Origin: an uncultured Asticcacaulis sp.
GTDB taxonomy: Bacteria; Pseudomonadota; Alphaproteobacteria; Caulobacterales; Caulobacteraceae
Assembly (NCBI GenBank): GCA_946482045.1
Contig: CAMLPZ010000269.1
Span: 1-5,857, forward strand
Reading direction: 5' to 3'
DNA: 5,857 nucleotides
Shown here in pieces: positions 1 to 5,857 of the stretch (position 1 is its first letter; every line of letters starts with the position of its first letter). Under the pieces are notes generated by a model. The model worked only from the letters and a program-made list of their open reading frames with translations. It had not been told where the DNA came from and did no database searches. The position numbers were made by a program, and so were the translations under genes.

Positions 1-510
1 AACCCCAGCTTCATGGGCCACGAAAGCCATTTCCAGATGGCACGCGCCGCCGTCTCCCTGCCCTGCATCCGCAAGGAATTCCTGGTCGACACCTGGCAGG
101 TGACCGAATCGCGCGCCCTCGGCGCCGACGCGATCCTCGTCATCATGGCCATGATCGATGATTCGCTGGCGGCCGACCTGATCTGCGCCGCGCATCACTA
201 TGGCATGGACGCCCTCGTCGAGGTCCACGATGCCGCCGAAATGGAGCGCGCGCTTAAGCTATCCTCCAAATTGATCGGCATAAATAACCGGAACTTAAGA
301 GATTTTAGCGTCAGCCTGACGACGACCGAAGAGTTGTCGCAGATGACTGGGCCGGACCACGTACTGGTTGCCGAAAGCGGCATTTTTACCGTGGATGACG
401 TCGTCCGCCTCGAAGCTACCGGCGCCACGGCTATGCTGGTCGGTGAAAGCCTGATGCGTCAGGCGGATGTGACTTTGGCAACCAAAACTCTCCTGGGCGT
501 CGAGGGCTAA
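1..510 (+). CDS. trpC: Indole-3-glycerol phosphate synthase, C-terminal part (5' end outside window)
   Basis: This enzyme closes the indole ring, converting CdRP (carboxyphenylamino-deoxyribulose phosphate) to indole-3-glycerol phosphate in cytosolic tryptophan synthesis. The frame is open from base 1 and ends at TAA 508-510, giving 169 visible residues of a family usually about 260-270 long. The missing part is therefore the N-terminal third of the TIM barrel. Family signatures appear in order: RKEFLVD (visible residues 24-30, with the catalytic lysine), LVEVH (72-76, with the general-base glutamate), IGINNRNL (92-99), VAESGI (123-128) and the phosphate-binding MLVGESLM (145-152). All active-site motifs in the visible part are intact, so the gene looks functional. 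The ATG at 13 is internal (the preceding codons read N-P-S-F) and is not the real start. Bases 253-309 use AT-rich codons (CTA, ATA, TTA, AGA) unlike the rest of the gene. No clear terminator follows. Confidence 0.96.
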   Translation, partial: NPSFMGHESHFQMARAAVSLPCIRKEFLVDTWQVTESRALGADAILVIMAMIDDSLAADLICAAHHYGMDALVEVHDAAEMERALKLSSKLIGINNRNLRDFSVSLTTTEELSQMTGPDHVLVAESGIFTVDDVVRLEATGATAMLVGESLMRQADVTLATKTLLGVEG

Positions 511-523
511 ATAACTTCGCCTC

Positions 524-552
524 TTGACAATTCACGAGAACACACACAGAAC
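524..552 (+). promoter_or_regulatory. Probable lexA promoter (-35 TTGACA 524-529; weak -10 about 547-552)
   Basis: A perfect TTGACA lies at 524-529, just after the trpC stop. A 17-base spacer puts the -10 element at CAGAAC (547-552). This is a poor match to TATAAT, although -10 elements are loosely conserved in Alphaproteobacteria. The upstream SOS box (538-552) occupies the spacer and the -10 position, and the second box (564-578) covers the expected transcription start near 559. Bound LexA would therefore block RNA polymerase, which supports this placement. The -35 is solid as a sequence match; the -10 and start site are inferred. Confidence 0.55.
538..552 (-). promoter_or_regulatory. LexA operator (SOS box) 1, GTTC-N7-GTTC on the minus strand
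   Basis: The + strand reads GAAC (538-541), seven bases, GAAC (549-552). This is the exact reverse complement of the alphaproteobacterial SOS box GTTC-N7-GTTC. It sits between the -35 and -10 positions of the presumed lexA promoter, as expected for autorepression. The site is directly visible. Binding is inferred from the known specificity of alphaproteobacterial LexA and from the lexA gene directly downstream. Confidence 0.8.
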
Positions 553-563
553 ACGAAGCACAA

Positions 564-578
564 GTTCATGACTTGTTC
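564..578 (+). promoter_or_regulatory. LexA operator (SOS box) 2, GTTC-N7-GTTC on the plus strand
   Basis: GTTC (564-567), seven bases (ATGACTT), GTTC (575-578) is a perfect alphaproteobacterial SOS box. It starts exactly 26 bases after box 1 and points the opposite way. It lies just downstream of the inferred transcription start of lexA. Two operators would allow tight, possibly cooperative autoregulation, like the paired boxes of Escherichia coli lexA, though of a different consensus. Confidence 0.88.
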
Positions 579-610
579 ACCGCCGCATGGTGTCATGCAG
601 CGAACAAGTC
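570..610 (+). repeat. Nested inverted repeat in the lexA leader
   Basis: GACTTGTTC (570-578) is perfectly complementary to GAACAAGTC (602-610). Within the 23-base loop, GCATG (585-589) pairs with CATGC (594-598) around GTGT. The left arm contains the second half of SOS box 2. If transcription starts near 559, the RNA could fold into a stem ending 22 bases before the lexA start codon. A competing 6-bp pairing also exists between CATGAC (567-572) and GTCATG (592-597). There is no T-tract, so this is not a classical intrinsic terminator. Its function is unknown. Confidence 0.6.
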
Positions 611-632
611 CTACCCGACAGGTGCTCGAACC

Positions 633-1331
633 ATGCTGACGACCAAACAACGCGAACTCCTCATGTTCATCCATGAGCGCATCAAGGAGGGCGGCGTGTC
701 GCCTTCGTTCGATGAAATGAAAGAAGCGCTGGACCTGGCGTCCAAGTCCGGGATTCACCGGCTGATCACCGCACTTGAGGAACGCGGCTTTATTCGCCGC
801 CTGGCACACCGTGCCCGCGCCCTCGAAGTCATCAAGCTGCCCGACCAGGCGACGACCTCGGCGCCGCCGCGCGGCCGCCAGACCTTTGTGCCTCAAGTCG
901 TCGAAAGCAAGCGTCCCCCCGATGCGCTCCGCCCGGTCAATGACGATACCCGCGAACTGCCACTACTCGGCAAGATCGCCGCCGGTGTGCCGATCGAGGC
1001 CATGGGCCAGGAACGCGACCGCCTGCGCGTCCCTGAAATCATGCTGGGCGCCGGCGAGCACTATATGCTTGAAATCGAAGGCGATTCGATGATCAACGCC
1101 GGCATTCTCGACGGCGACTACGTCGTCATCAAGAAGACAGACACCGCTCAGTCGGGCGAAATTGTTGTCGCCTTGGTCGAAGGCGATACGGCGACGCTGA
1201 AGCGTCTGCGCAAGAAGGGCGCTTCGATCGCCCTGGAAGCCGCCAATCCCGCCTATAAGACTCGCATTTACAACGCTGACGAAGTGGCTGTGCAAGGCAA
1301 GCTGGTCGGCCTGATGCGCCGCTACCATTAG
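633..1331 (+). CDS. lexA: LexA repressor, SOS master regulator (232 aa)
   Basis: LexA is a cytosolic dimeric repressor of DNA-damage genes. RecA filaments trigger its self-cleavage. The N-terminal winged-helix domain (about residues 1-65) opens with [10 protein letters not shown] and has a recognition region around [17 protein letters not shown] (38-53). A variable, Pro/Arg-rich linker follows (about 70-107). The S24-type autoprotease domain shows the Ala117-Gly118 cleavage site in KIAAGVP, Ser152 in EGDSM and Lys190 in TATLKRL, so the full catalytic set is present. The C-terminus [11 protein letters not shown] is typical, and the length matches alphaproteobacterial LexA (about 230-240 aa). 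I chose ATG 633 because the only upstream in-frame start, a TTG at 573, lies inside an SOS box and would add 20 residues foreign to the family. The ribosome site is weak (ACAGG about 10 bases upstream). Two SOS boxes upstream imply autoregulation. It converges with comEC. Confidence 0.97.
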   Translation: MLTTKQRELLMFIHERIKEGGVSPSFDEMKEALDLASKSGIHRLITALEERGFIRRLAHRARALEVIKLPDQATTSAPPRGRQTFVPQVVESKRPPDALRPVNDDTRELPLLGKIAAGVPIEAMGQERDRLRVPEIMLGAGEHYMLEIEGDSMINAGILDGDYVVIKKTDTAQSGEIVVALVEGDTATLKRLRKKGASIALEAANPAYKTRIYNADEVAVQGKLVGLMRRYH

Positions 1332-1374
1332 CGATATGCCAAAAAGTGTTTAGCGGTTTTTGGCATGATATCGC
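1331..1374. repeat. Extragenic palindrome between lexA and comEC
   Basis: The left arm GCGATATGCCAAAAA (1331-1345) pairs with TTTTTGGC (1357-1364) plus ATATCGC (1368-1374). A three-base bulge (ATG, 1365-1367) interrupts the right arm, giving 15 base pairs around an 11-base loop. It fills the entire gap between the two convergent stop codons (lexA TAG 1329-1331; comEC TGA 1378-1376). Neither strand has a T-run after the stem, so it is not a textbook intrinsic terminator, though such a stem could still end or protect both transcripts. The arrangement (GATATGCC-AAAA-GTG...AGCGG-TTTT-GGCAT-ATATCGC) resembles dispersed palindromes I recall between genes in Rhizobiales and Caulobacterales. That family assignment is from memory. 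Confidence 0.7.
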
Positions 1375-1375
1375 G

Positions 1376-3577
1376 TCAAAAAACATGATCTTCCGCGTCT
1401 GAAGGCCGCGTCCACGGACGCAGTCCGCGTAGAGGCTGCGCGGCTTTCAGATGCCATTCGCCACTTCGCCGCGTCAGCTCGATGGCGCCGAGACGGCGGA
1501 AATCGCCCGCACTGATGCGGTTTACTCCTGAACAATCCGCCGGCCAGTCGCCAACCGGGCTGCGCAGGATCACAAGGTCGCTGTTCAAACAAAGCGTTGT
1601 CAGCGTCAACTGATTGGGCGGTTTATTGCTGAACCAGAACCCCACGCGCAGACGTGCATCCGGCCAGGGTGTGCAGGCGTAACCCGCGCATTCGTAATCC
1701 CTGTCGCGTCCGTCCTCCGCCAGCATATTGAAGCCATAACGCCGCGACCAGTACTCATAACCCGCGCGGCGAACCTTTGGTCGTAGCAGATAGGCGTCCT
1801 TGCCATTCCGGACAGCGGCGTTTCCGCCCTGCGGATCAATCCAGATGTCGGGCGCGGGCAGTCTAGGCCAATAAAGAATGGACAGACCCGCCACAAAGCC
1901 GAGCCAGCGCGCCCAGCCGCGTATCAGGCACACCCAGACAAGCCCCAGAAACGACAGGACCAGCACGAAGTCCGGCGCGCCGGGCCAGGTAATGACCGCG
2001 CCTTTCAATCCCGCCGTCCATTCGGCGATACGGGCGATCAGCCACAGGCCGCCAGCGGCAATTCGCAATGCCAACGGCCCCAGTGGCGTCTCGCTGAAGG
2101 TCGCCCCGATTGCTAGGCCCGGCATGACGATGAAGGTCGTGATCGGTGCCTCGAACAGGTTGGACAGAAGGCCATAGACCGAAAAGCGGTTAAAATAGGC
2201 GATGGAAAACGGTGTAGTCGCCAGGGTCGCCACCAGCGACAGCAGGATAGACAGCCACAAACCGTGCGCGGCCTTCTGGAACGCCCTCACCCACCACGGC
2301 ACGCTTATTTCACGTATGGGCGCCTGATGCGCTTCGCTAAGCGCCAGAAGCGCGGCCGTCGCGCAGAACGACATCTGAAAGCCCGGCTGGATAACCGCTT
2401 CGGGCGTTAGCAGGATGACGATAAAGGCCGCGATTGCCAGAGCCCTTAAACTCAATGCCCGGCGATCTAACAATATGGCGATAAAGGCAACCCACGCCAC
2501 AACGGCAGCCCGAACGGCTGGCGCAGGCGTGCCAGAGATTACGAGATAGAGCGCCACCGCGACGATGCTGATGCCGGCCGCGACCTTCTTGATCGGCGCG
2601 CGCAGGGCAAGCCAGGGCCAGGCTGCCATGCACCAGCGCAAGGCAAAGAAGACGAAGCCGCCGACCACCGCCATATGCACGCCCGAAATCGACAGGATGT
2701 GCGCCAGTCCGGAATCGCGCATTTCATCGATCAGGCTTTGCGGGACGAAGGCCTGATGCCCGGTGACCAGCGCCGCCGCGAAACCGCCAAGCTCCGGACC
2801 GTCTCGATAGGCCGGCTTGATGTCCTCAACAATGCTTCGCGTCAGAGCCCAGCGCAGGCGGTTCAACCCGACGGCTGCCTCTAGCCGCCAGCCATAGTCA
2901 TGATCCGGCAAATTGCGCGGTTCGCCTGGAATAAAGCCGACGCCACCTATGCCCTGAAAATAGGCCGTACGGGCAAAATCATAGCCGCCCGGGATCAGGG
3001 GCGACGGCGGCGGATTGAGGATGGCGAAAGCCGAAATCGTATCGCCGGGCTTGATGTCATAGGCCTCGATCATGCCGGGCCTGAGCGTCACCCGCAGTCG
3101 TAGGGGCGTCTGTTCTGGTGTCAAACCGTGCAAGTCTACCGGCGCCAGCATCAGGCGGGGCGCTTCGTTAGAGCTCGACACTACGTCGACGACCACCGCC
3201 GTTAGATTATATTCGCTGCGATCAGTAGGCAGGACTGGCGCCGCCACATGCTCTGTCCTTAGCTTGCAAACCAGTGCACCGGCAAAGACCAGGGCCATAG
3301 CCAACAAAAGGCCGCTCAAGGCATGCGGAAAGCGATGACGGCCAATCCACCAGGCAATCGCCGACACCATGGCCGACGCGACGCCCCCCCAAAGATGCAG
3401 CTCTTGCGGCAGGCTTAGATATCCAGCCGCTCCAAACCCGAACGCCACCGGTAGCCACAGGAACAGCCGTCCGTGCTGACGCGCGACAACCTTCGCCAGA
3501 CGCGAACGCCATGCGGCCGTATCCGTTATCTGTGCCGCCCAGTCTCCCCCCAAAACCGCCAAGTCCCGTCCTGTCAA
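1376..3577 (-). CDS. comEC: ComEC/Rec2-family DNA-uptake channel homologue (733 aa)
   Basis: ComEC is the inner-membrane channel that carries single-stranded DNA into the cell during natural transformation. Two hydrophobic helices near residues 38-78 and one at about 87-104 precede a soluble DUF4131-like segment (about 105-220). The Competence domain follows with its signatures: GLAHILSISGVHMAVV (290-305), SGTPAPAVRAAVVAW (348-362), QPGFQMSFCATAALL (397-411) and NLFEAPITTFIVMPG (473-487), among many membrane helices up to about 569. The soluble C-terminus (about 570-733) sits where other ComECs carry a metallo-beta-lactamase-like domain. It has no HxHxDH motif, so it is either degenerate or a different fold. 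The start is uncertain: TTG 3577 is the longest option. TTG 3562 (728 aa) has a better-placed AGGA six bases upstream. No other competence gene is visible, so actual DNA uptake is unproven. It is divergent from gltX and convergent with lexA. Confidence 0.92.
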   Translation of the reverse strand: MTGRDLAVLGGDWAAQITDTAAWRSRLAKVVARQHGRLFLWLPVAFGFGAAGYLSLPQELHLWGGVASAMVSAIAWWIGRHRFPHALSGLLLAMALVFAGALVCKLRTEHVAAPVLPTDRSEYNLTAVVVDVVSSSNEAPRLMLAPVDLHGLTPEQTPLRLRVTLRPGMIEAYDIKPGDTISAFAILNPPPSPLIPGGYDFARTAYFQGIGGVGFIPGEPRNLPDHDYGWRLEAAVGLNRLRWALTRSIVEDIKPAYRDGPELGGFAAALVTGHQAFVPQSLIDEMRDSGLAHILSISGVHMAVVGGFVFFALRWCMAAWPWLALRAPIKKVAAGISIVAVALYLVISGTPAPAVRAAVVAWVAFIAILLDRRALSLRALAIAAFIVILLTPEAVIQPGFQMSFCATAALLALSEAHQAPIREISVPWWVRAFQKAAHGLWLSILLSLVATLATTPFSIAYFNRFSVYGLLSNLFEAPITTFIVMPGLAIGATFSETPLGPLALRIAAGGLWLIARIAEWTAGLKGAVITWPGAPDFVLVLSFLGLVWVCLIRGWARWLGFVAGLSILYWPRLPAPDIWIDPQGGNAAVRNGKDAYLLRPKVRRAGYEYWSRRYGFNMLAEDGRDRDYECAGYACTPWPDARLRVGFWFSNKPPNQLTLTTLCLNSDLVILRSPVGDWPADCSGVNRISAGDFRRLGAIELTRRSGEWHLKAAQPLRGLRPWTRPSDAEDHVF

Positions 3578-3650
3578 AAATGCTTTGGGTTACGGCAAAG
3601 ACCGTTATAAGGAGCGCCAAATCGCTTCTGTCCCCTAAGTAGACCTGACC
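3578..3650. promoter_or_regulatory. Divergent comEC/gltX promoter region (73 bases)
   Basis: This gap must hold the start signals for comEC (leftward) and gltX (rightward) unless promoters lie inside the genes. GTTATAA at 3604-3610 can be read as a -10 in either direction (TTATAA on +, TATAAC on -). I see no good -35 at 16-18 bases for either reading. An AAGGAG at 3609-3614 resembles a ribosome site but is 36 bases from the gltX ATG. The bases directly before that ATG (AAGTAGACCTGACC) contain no convincing Shine-Dalgarno. No SOS box or strong hairpin is visible. Confidence 0.35.
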
Positions 3651-5066
3651 ATGCCTGACGCATCTTCGCAAGTTGTCACCCGCTTTGCCCCCTCGCCGAC
3701 CGGCTACCTGCACATCGGCGGCGCCCGCACGGCATTGTTCAACTGGCTTTATGCCCGCCACACCGGCGGCAAGTTTCTGATCCGCGTCGAGGATACCGAC
3801 CGCGAACGCTCAACACGTGAAGCCGTCGACGCCATTTTCGAAGGTCTCGACTGGCTGGGCCTGAAGCCCGACGATACGGTCGTCTTTCAAGCTGCCCGCG
3901 AAAAGCACCACAAGAAGGCCGTCGACGCGCTGCTGGCCAATGGCCGCGCTTATCATTGCTTCATGACCGCCGAAGAGATCGACATCGCGCGCGAAGAGGC
4001 CCGCGAAGCCGGCCACGCCCTGCGTTCGATTTGGCGCGACAAGACGCCAACGGCAGCCCAACTCGAAGAACCGCACGTCATCCGCTTCAAGGGCCCACTC
4101 GATGAGCCCCTGATCGTGCGCGACGCCGTCCAGGGCGACGTCCATTTCAACACCAAGGACATGGACGACCTCGTGCTGCTGCGCTCGGATGGCACGCCCA
4201 CCTATAACCTGGCCGTGGTCGTCGATGATCACGACATGGGAATCACCCATGTCATCCGCGGTGACGACCACCTCAACAATGCTGCCCGCCAAAGCCTGAT
4301 CTATATGGCGTTGGGCTGGGATGTGCCGACGTTCGCTCATATCCCGCTGATTCACGGCTCTGACGGCGCCAAGCTGTCGAAGCGTCATGGCGCCCAAGCC
4401 GTCGGCGATTACCAGGATCTGGGATATCTGCCCGAAGCCATGCGCAACTACCTGGCGCGCCTTGGCTGGTCGCACGGCGACGACGAGATTTTCGATGATG
4501 CGCAGGCCATAGAATGGTTTGACATCAAGGACATTAACCGCGCGCCGTCGCGGCTCGACTTCGCCAAGCTGGGCTCTGTCAACGCGCACTGGATTCGCGC
4601 CTGCGACGAAAATCGCCTGGTCGACCTGACGGTCAAGACCCTGCGCCACCAGGGCCAGGTCGATGCGGACACACCGGAAACGCGCGAAATCCTCACCCGC
4701 ACCATCCCGCTGGTCAAGGAACGCGCCCAGACGCTGATCCAACTGGCCGAGGCCGTCCAGTTCGCGCTTGCCAAAGGCCCACACGAGCTCGACGAGAAGA
4801 CGAAGGGGCTGCTTACCGACGAAACGCGCCAGCGACTGTTGCGGTTTCACGACACTGTGAGCGCCTGGTCGGACTGGAGCGCGGAATCAACCGATGCCGG
4901 TTTAAAAAAATTCGTTGAAAATGAAGGCATTGGCTTTGGAAAGATAGGTCCTGCCTTAAGAGGCGTTCTCTCGCCCGGCATGCCCGCGCCGGACATTTCG
5001 AAGGTTTTGACGAGCCTTGGACGGGCCGAAACCCTCAATCGTTTGAACGCGGCCCTTTTCATTTGA
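3651..5066 (+). CDS. gltX: Glutamyl-tRNA synthetase, class Ic (471 aa)
   Basis: GltX charges tRNA-Glu with glutamate using ATP. Alphaproteobacteria generally lack glutaminyl-tRNA synthetase, so a GltX there usually also mischarges tRNA-Gln for GatCAB to amidate (family knowledge, not shown here). The Rossmann fold opens with [20 protein letters not shown], where the class I HIGH motif is HIGG (21-24). [10 protein letters not shown] (46-55) binds substrate. The KMSKS-type loop is KLSKR (241-245), preceded by HIRGDDH-like [10 protein letters not shown] (201-210). The C-terminal helical anticodon-binding region (about 330-471) contains the conserved [24 protein letters not shown] stretch (423-442). 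Length fits the family. The Cys-x-Cys zinc knuckle of some bacterial GltX is absent (YHCFMTAEE, 101-109), as in zinc-free members. ATG 3651 is nine codons before the conserved core; its ribosome site is weak. Many Alphaproteobacteria have a second GltX, so the exact tRNA specificity is open. Confidence 0.96.
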   Translation: MPDASSQVVTRFAPSPTGYLHIGGARTALFNWLYARHTGGKFLIRVEDTDRERSTREAVDAIFEGLDWLGLKPDDTVVFQAAREKHHKKAVDALLANGRAYHCFMTAEEIDIAREEAREAGHALRSIWRDKTPTAAQLEEPHVIRFKGPLDEPLIVRDAVQGDVHFNTKDMDDLVLLRSDGTPTYNLAVVVDDHDMGITHVIRGDDHLNNAARQSLIYMALGWDVPTFAHIPLIHGSDGAKLSKRHGAQAVGDYQDLGYLPEAMRNYLARLGWSHGDDEIFDDAQAIEWFDIKDINRAPSRLDFAKLGSVNAHWIRACDENRLVDLTVKTLRHQGQVDADTPETREILTRTIPLVKERAQTLIQLAEAVQFALAKGPHELDEKTKGLLTDETRQRLLRFHDTVSAWSDWSAESTDAGLKKFVENEGIGFGKIGPALRGVLSPGMPAPDISKVLTSLGRAETLNRLNAALFI

Positions 5067-5069
5067 TCC

Positions 5070-5112
5070 GCGACTTTATATAGCAGTCGCAACGCGATTT
5101 CGGTTGCGTCGC
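5070..5112 (+). repeat. Overlapping inverted repeats in the gltX-gltA gap
   Basis: GCGACT (5070-5075) pairs with AGTCGC (5085-5090) around an AT-rich loop containing TATATA (5077-5082). CGCAAC (5088-5093) pairs with GTTGCG (5103-5108). The two stems share CGC 5088-5090, so both cannot form fully at once. GCGAC 5070-5074 can also pair with a second GTCGC at 5108-5112, enclosing the second stem. No T-run follows, so intrinsic termination is not supported. Possibilities are a leader structure, a promoter with TATATA as a -10 (no good -35 seen), or simple chance. Confidence 0.4.
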
Positions 5113-5123
5113 ACACAAACATC

Positions 5124-5129
5124 AAGGGG
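5124..5129 (+). promoter_or_regulatory. gltA ribosome binding site
   Basis: AAGGGG at 5124-5129 lies ten bases before the ATG at 5140. It is the only purine-rich run near that start and supports choosing this ATG as the beginning of citrate synthase. The following GTGAG could extend pairing with 16S rRNA. Confidence 0.55.
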
Positions 5130-5139
5130 TGAGCGTAAC

Positions 5140-5857
5140 ATGACCCAGAATACATCTGCCAACCTCAACGTCGGCGGCAAGGCCGTTTCCCTGCCGGTCC
5201 AGAAGGGCACCTTGGGACCCGACGTCATCGATATCCGCAAGCTGTATGCGGAAACCGACGCGTTCACCTATGATCCGGGCTTTACCTCGACTGCCAGCTG
5301 CGAAAGCAAGATCACGTTTATCGACGGCGACGCGGGCGTGCTGCTGCACCGTGGCTATCCGATCGGCCAACTGGCCGAAAAGTCGAGCTTCCTGGAAACC
5401 TGCTACCTGCTGCTGCACGGTGAACTGCCGAACGCCGCGGAATTCGAGGTGTTCGAGCGCAACATCACGCGCCACACCATGCTGCATGAGCAGTTCGACC
5501 GCTTCTTCTCCGGCTTCCGCCGCGACGCCCACCCGATGGCCATCATGACTGGCGCCGTCGGCGCCCTGTCGGCCTTCTACCACGACAGCCTCGACATCCA
5601 CGATCTGAAGCAGCGCGAGATTTCGGCGCACCGCCTGATCGCCAAGATGCCGACGATCGCTGCCCGCGCCTTCAAGTACAGCGTCGGCCAGCCCTTCGTC
5701 TATCCCAAGAACGATTTGAGCTATTCGGCCAACTTCCTGCGCATGTGCTTTGCCGTACCGGCCGAAGAGTATGTCGTCGATCCGGTCCTGGTGAAGGCGA
5801 TGGACCGCATCTTCATCCTGCATGCCGACCACGAGCAGAACGCCTCGACCTCGACCG
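5140..5857 (+). CDS. gltA: Citrate synthase, N-terminal part (3' end outside window)
   Basis: This enzyme condenses acetyl-CoA and oxaloacetate to citrate, the entry step of the TCA cycle, in the cytosol. The frame runs from ATG 5140 to the window end without a stop: 239 complete codons of a family usually about 430 aa. Conserved stretches are [14 protein letters not shown] (residues 25-38), a type II N-terminal beta region with [35 protein letters not shown], and [13 protein letters not shown] at the very end. In that last motif His231 corresponds to the first catalytic histidine. The second catalytic His and the Asp lie beyond the window. The roughly 45-residue N-terminal extension before the [10 protein letters not shown] motif marks the larger hexameric (type II) form, which in many Gram-negatives is inhibited by NADH. 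It follows gltX by 73 bases in the same direction, so cotranscription is possible. Confidence 0.96.
   Translation, partial: MTQNTSANLNVGGKAVSLPVQKGTLGPDVIDIRKLYAETDAFTYDPGFTSTASCESKITFIDGDAGVLLHRGYPIGQLAEKSSFLETCYLLLHGELPNAAEFEVFERNITRHTMLHEQFDRFFSGFRRDAHPMAIMTGAVGALSAFYHDSLDIHDLKQREISAHRLIAKMPTIAARAFKYSVGQPFVYPKNDLSYSANFLRMCFAVPAEEYVVDPVLVKAMDRIFILHADHEQNASTST

Noticed and set aside
573..632. A 20-residue N-terminal extension of LexA starting at TTG 573
   Set aside because: The TTG lies inside SOS box 2 close to the inferred transcription start, and the added residues do not fit the LexA family. ATG 633 gives the standard N-terminus.
507..896. A minus-strand 129-codon frame across the lexA control region
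   Set aside because: It runs antisense through the promoter, both SOS boxes and the LexA DNA-binding domain, and resembles no known protein.
1331..1374. Rho-independent terminator for lexA or comEC
   Set aside because: The stem is strong, but no T-run follows it on either strand; the T and A runs are within the stem. It is recorded as a palindromic repeat instead.
3222..3761. A 179-codon minus-strand frame spanning the comEC start and the gltX 5' end
   Set aside because: It overlaps two real genes in another frame, and its translation looks like the comEC sequence read out of frame.
3810..4850. A 346-codon open frame on the minus strand opposite gltX
   Set aside because: It lies wholly within gltX, whose frame matches a known family end to end. 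Long antisense frames are common in GC-rich genes, and the translation shows no recognisable domain.
4901..4913. A programmed frameshift site at the TTTAAAAAAATTC run in gltX
   Set aside because: The zero frame continues through a conserved C-terminal segment to a normal end, and I see no sensible alternative product.
5122..5832. A 236-codon minus-strand open frame opposite gltA
   Set aside because: The plus strand encodes an unmistakable citrate synthase over the same bases; the antisense frame is a codon-bias shadow.
1..5857. Transposons, CRISPR arrays, tRNA genes, phage or defence systems
   Set aside because: I saw no transposase, terminal repeats, regularly spaced repeats, tRNA-like folds or defence-type domains on either strand. 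The window is a conserved housekeeping region.

Overview
This 5,857-base window carries five protein genes, the first and last cut by the window edges. In order they are the 3' part of trpC (+), lexA (+), comEC (-), gltX (+) and the 5' part of gltA (+). The DNA is GC-rich and tightly packed, and no gap without a gene exceeds about 125 bases. The gene set and order (trpC ... lexA, comEC, gltX, gltA) are familiar from Alphaproteobacteria. So is the LexA operator type (GTTC-N7-GTTC, seen twice upstream of lexA). The very Caulobacter-like LexA N-terminus suggests Caulobacterales (a Caulobacter, Asticcacaulis or Brevundimonas relative). The genus is an inference from memory, not from a search.

Region by region: 1-510 is the C-terminal 169 residues of indole-3-glycerol phosphate synthase (tryptophan synthesis). 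The 122-base gap 511-632 is a dense control region for lexA: a TTGACA -35 element, two perfect SOS boxes in opposite orientations, and an inverted repeat in the presumed leader. lexA (633-1331) encodes a complete 232-residue repressor with an intact Ala-Gly cleavage site and Ser/Lys pair. The 44-base gap between the convergent lexA and comEC stop codons is filled by one palindrome resembling dispersed alphaproteobacterial extragenic palindromes. comEC (3577-1376, minus) encodes a polytopic DNA-uptake channel homologue whose C-terminal domain shows no metal-binding motif. A 73-base gap separates comEC from the divergent gltX (3651-5066), a full-length glutamyl-tRNA synthetase. Another 73-base gap with two overlapping hairpins precedes gltA, a hexameric-type citrate synthase truncated at the window end.

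The genes do not form one pathway. They are housekeeping functions (Trp synthesis, SOS control, tRNA charging, TCA entry) plus one competence-type membrane protein. I found no new defence, mobile or biosynthetic system. The observations most worth a second look are the lexA operator/leader architecture, the palindrome between lexA and comEC, the apparent absence of moaC-moeA between trpC and lexA, the metal-motif-less ComEC C-terminus, the foldable gltX-gltA gap, and two local AT-rich patches inside conserved parts of trpC and gltX.
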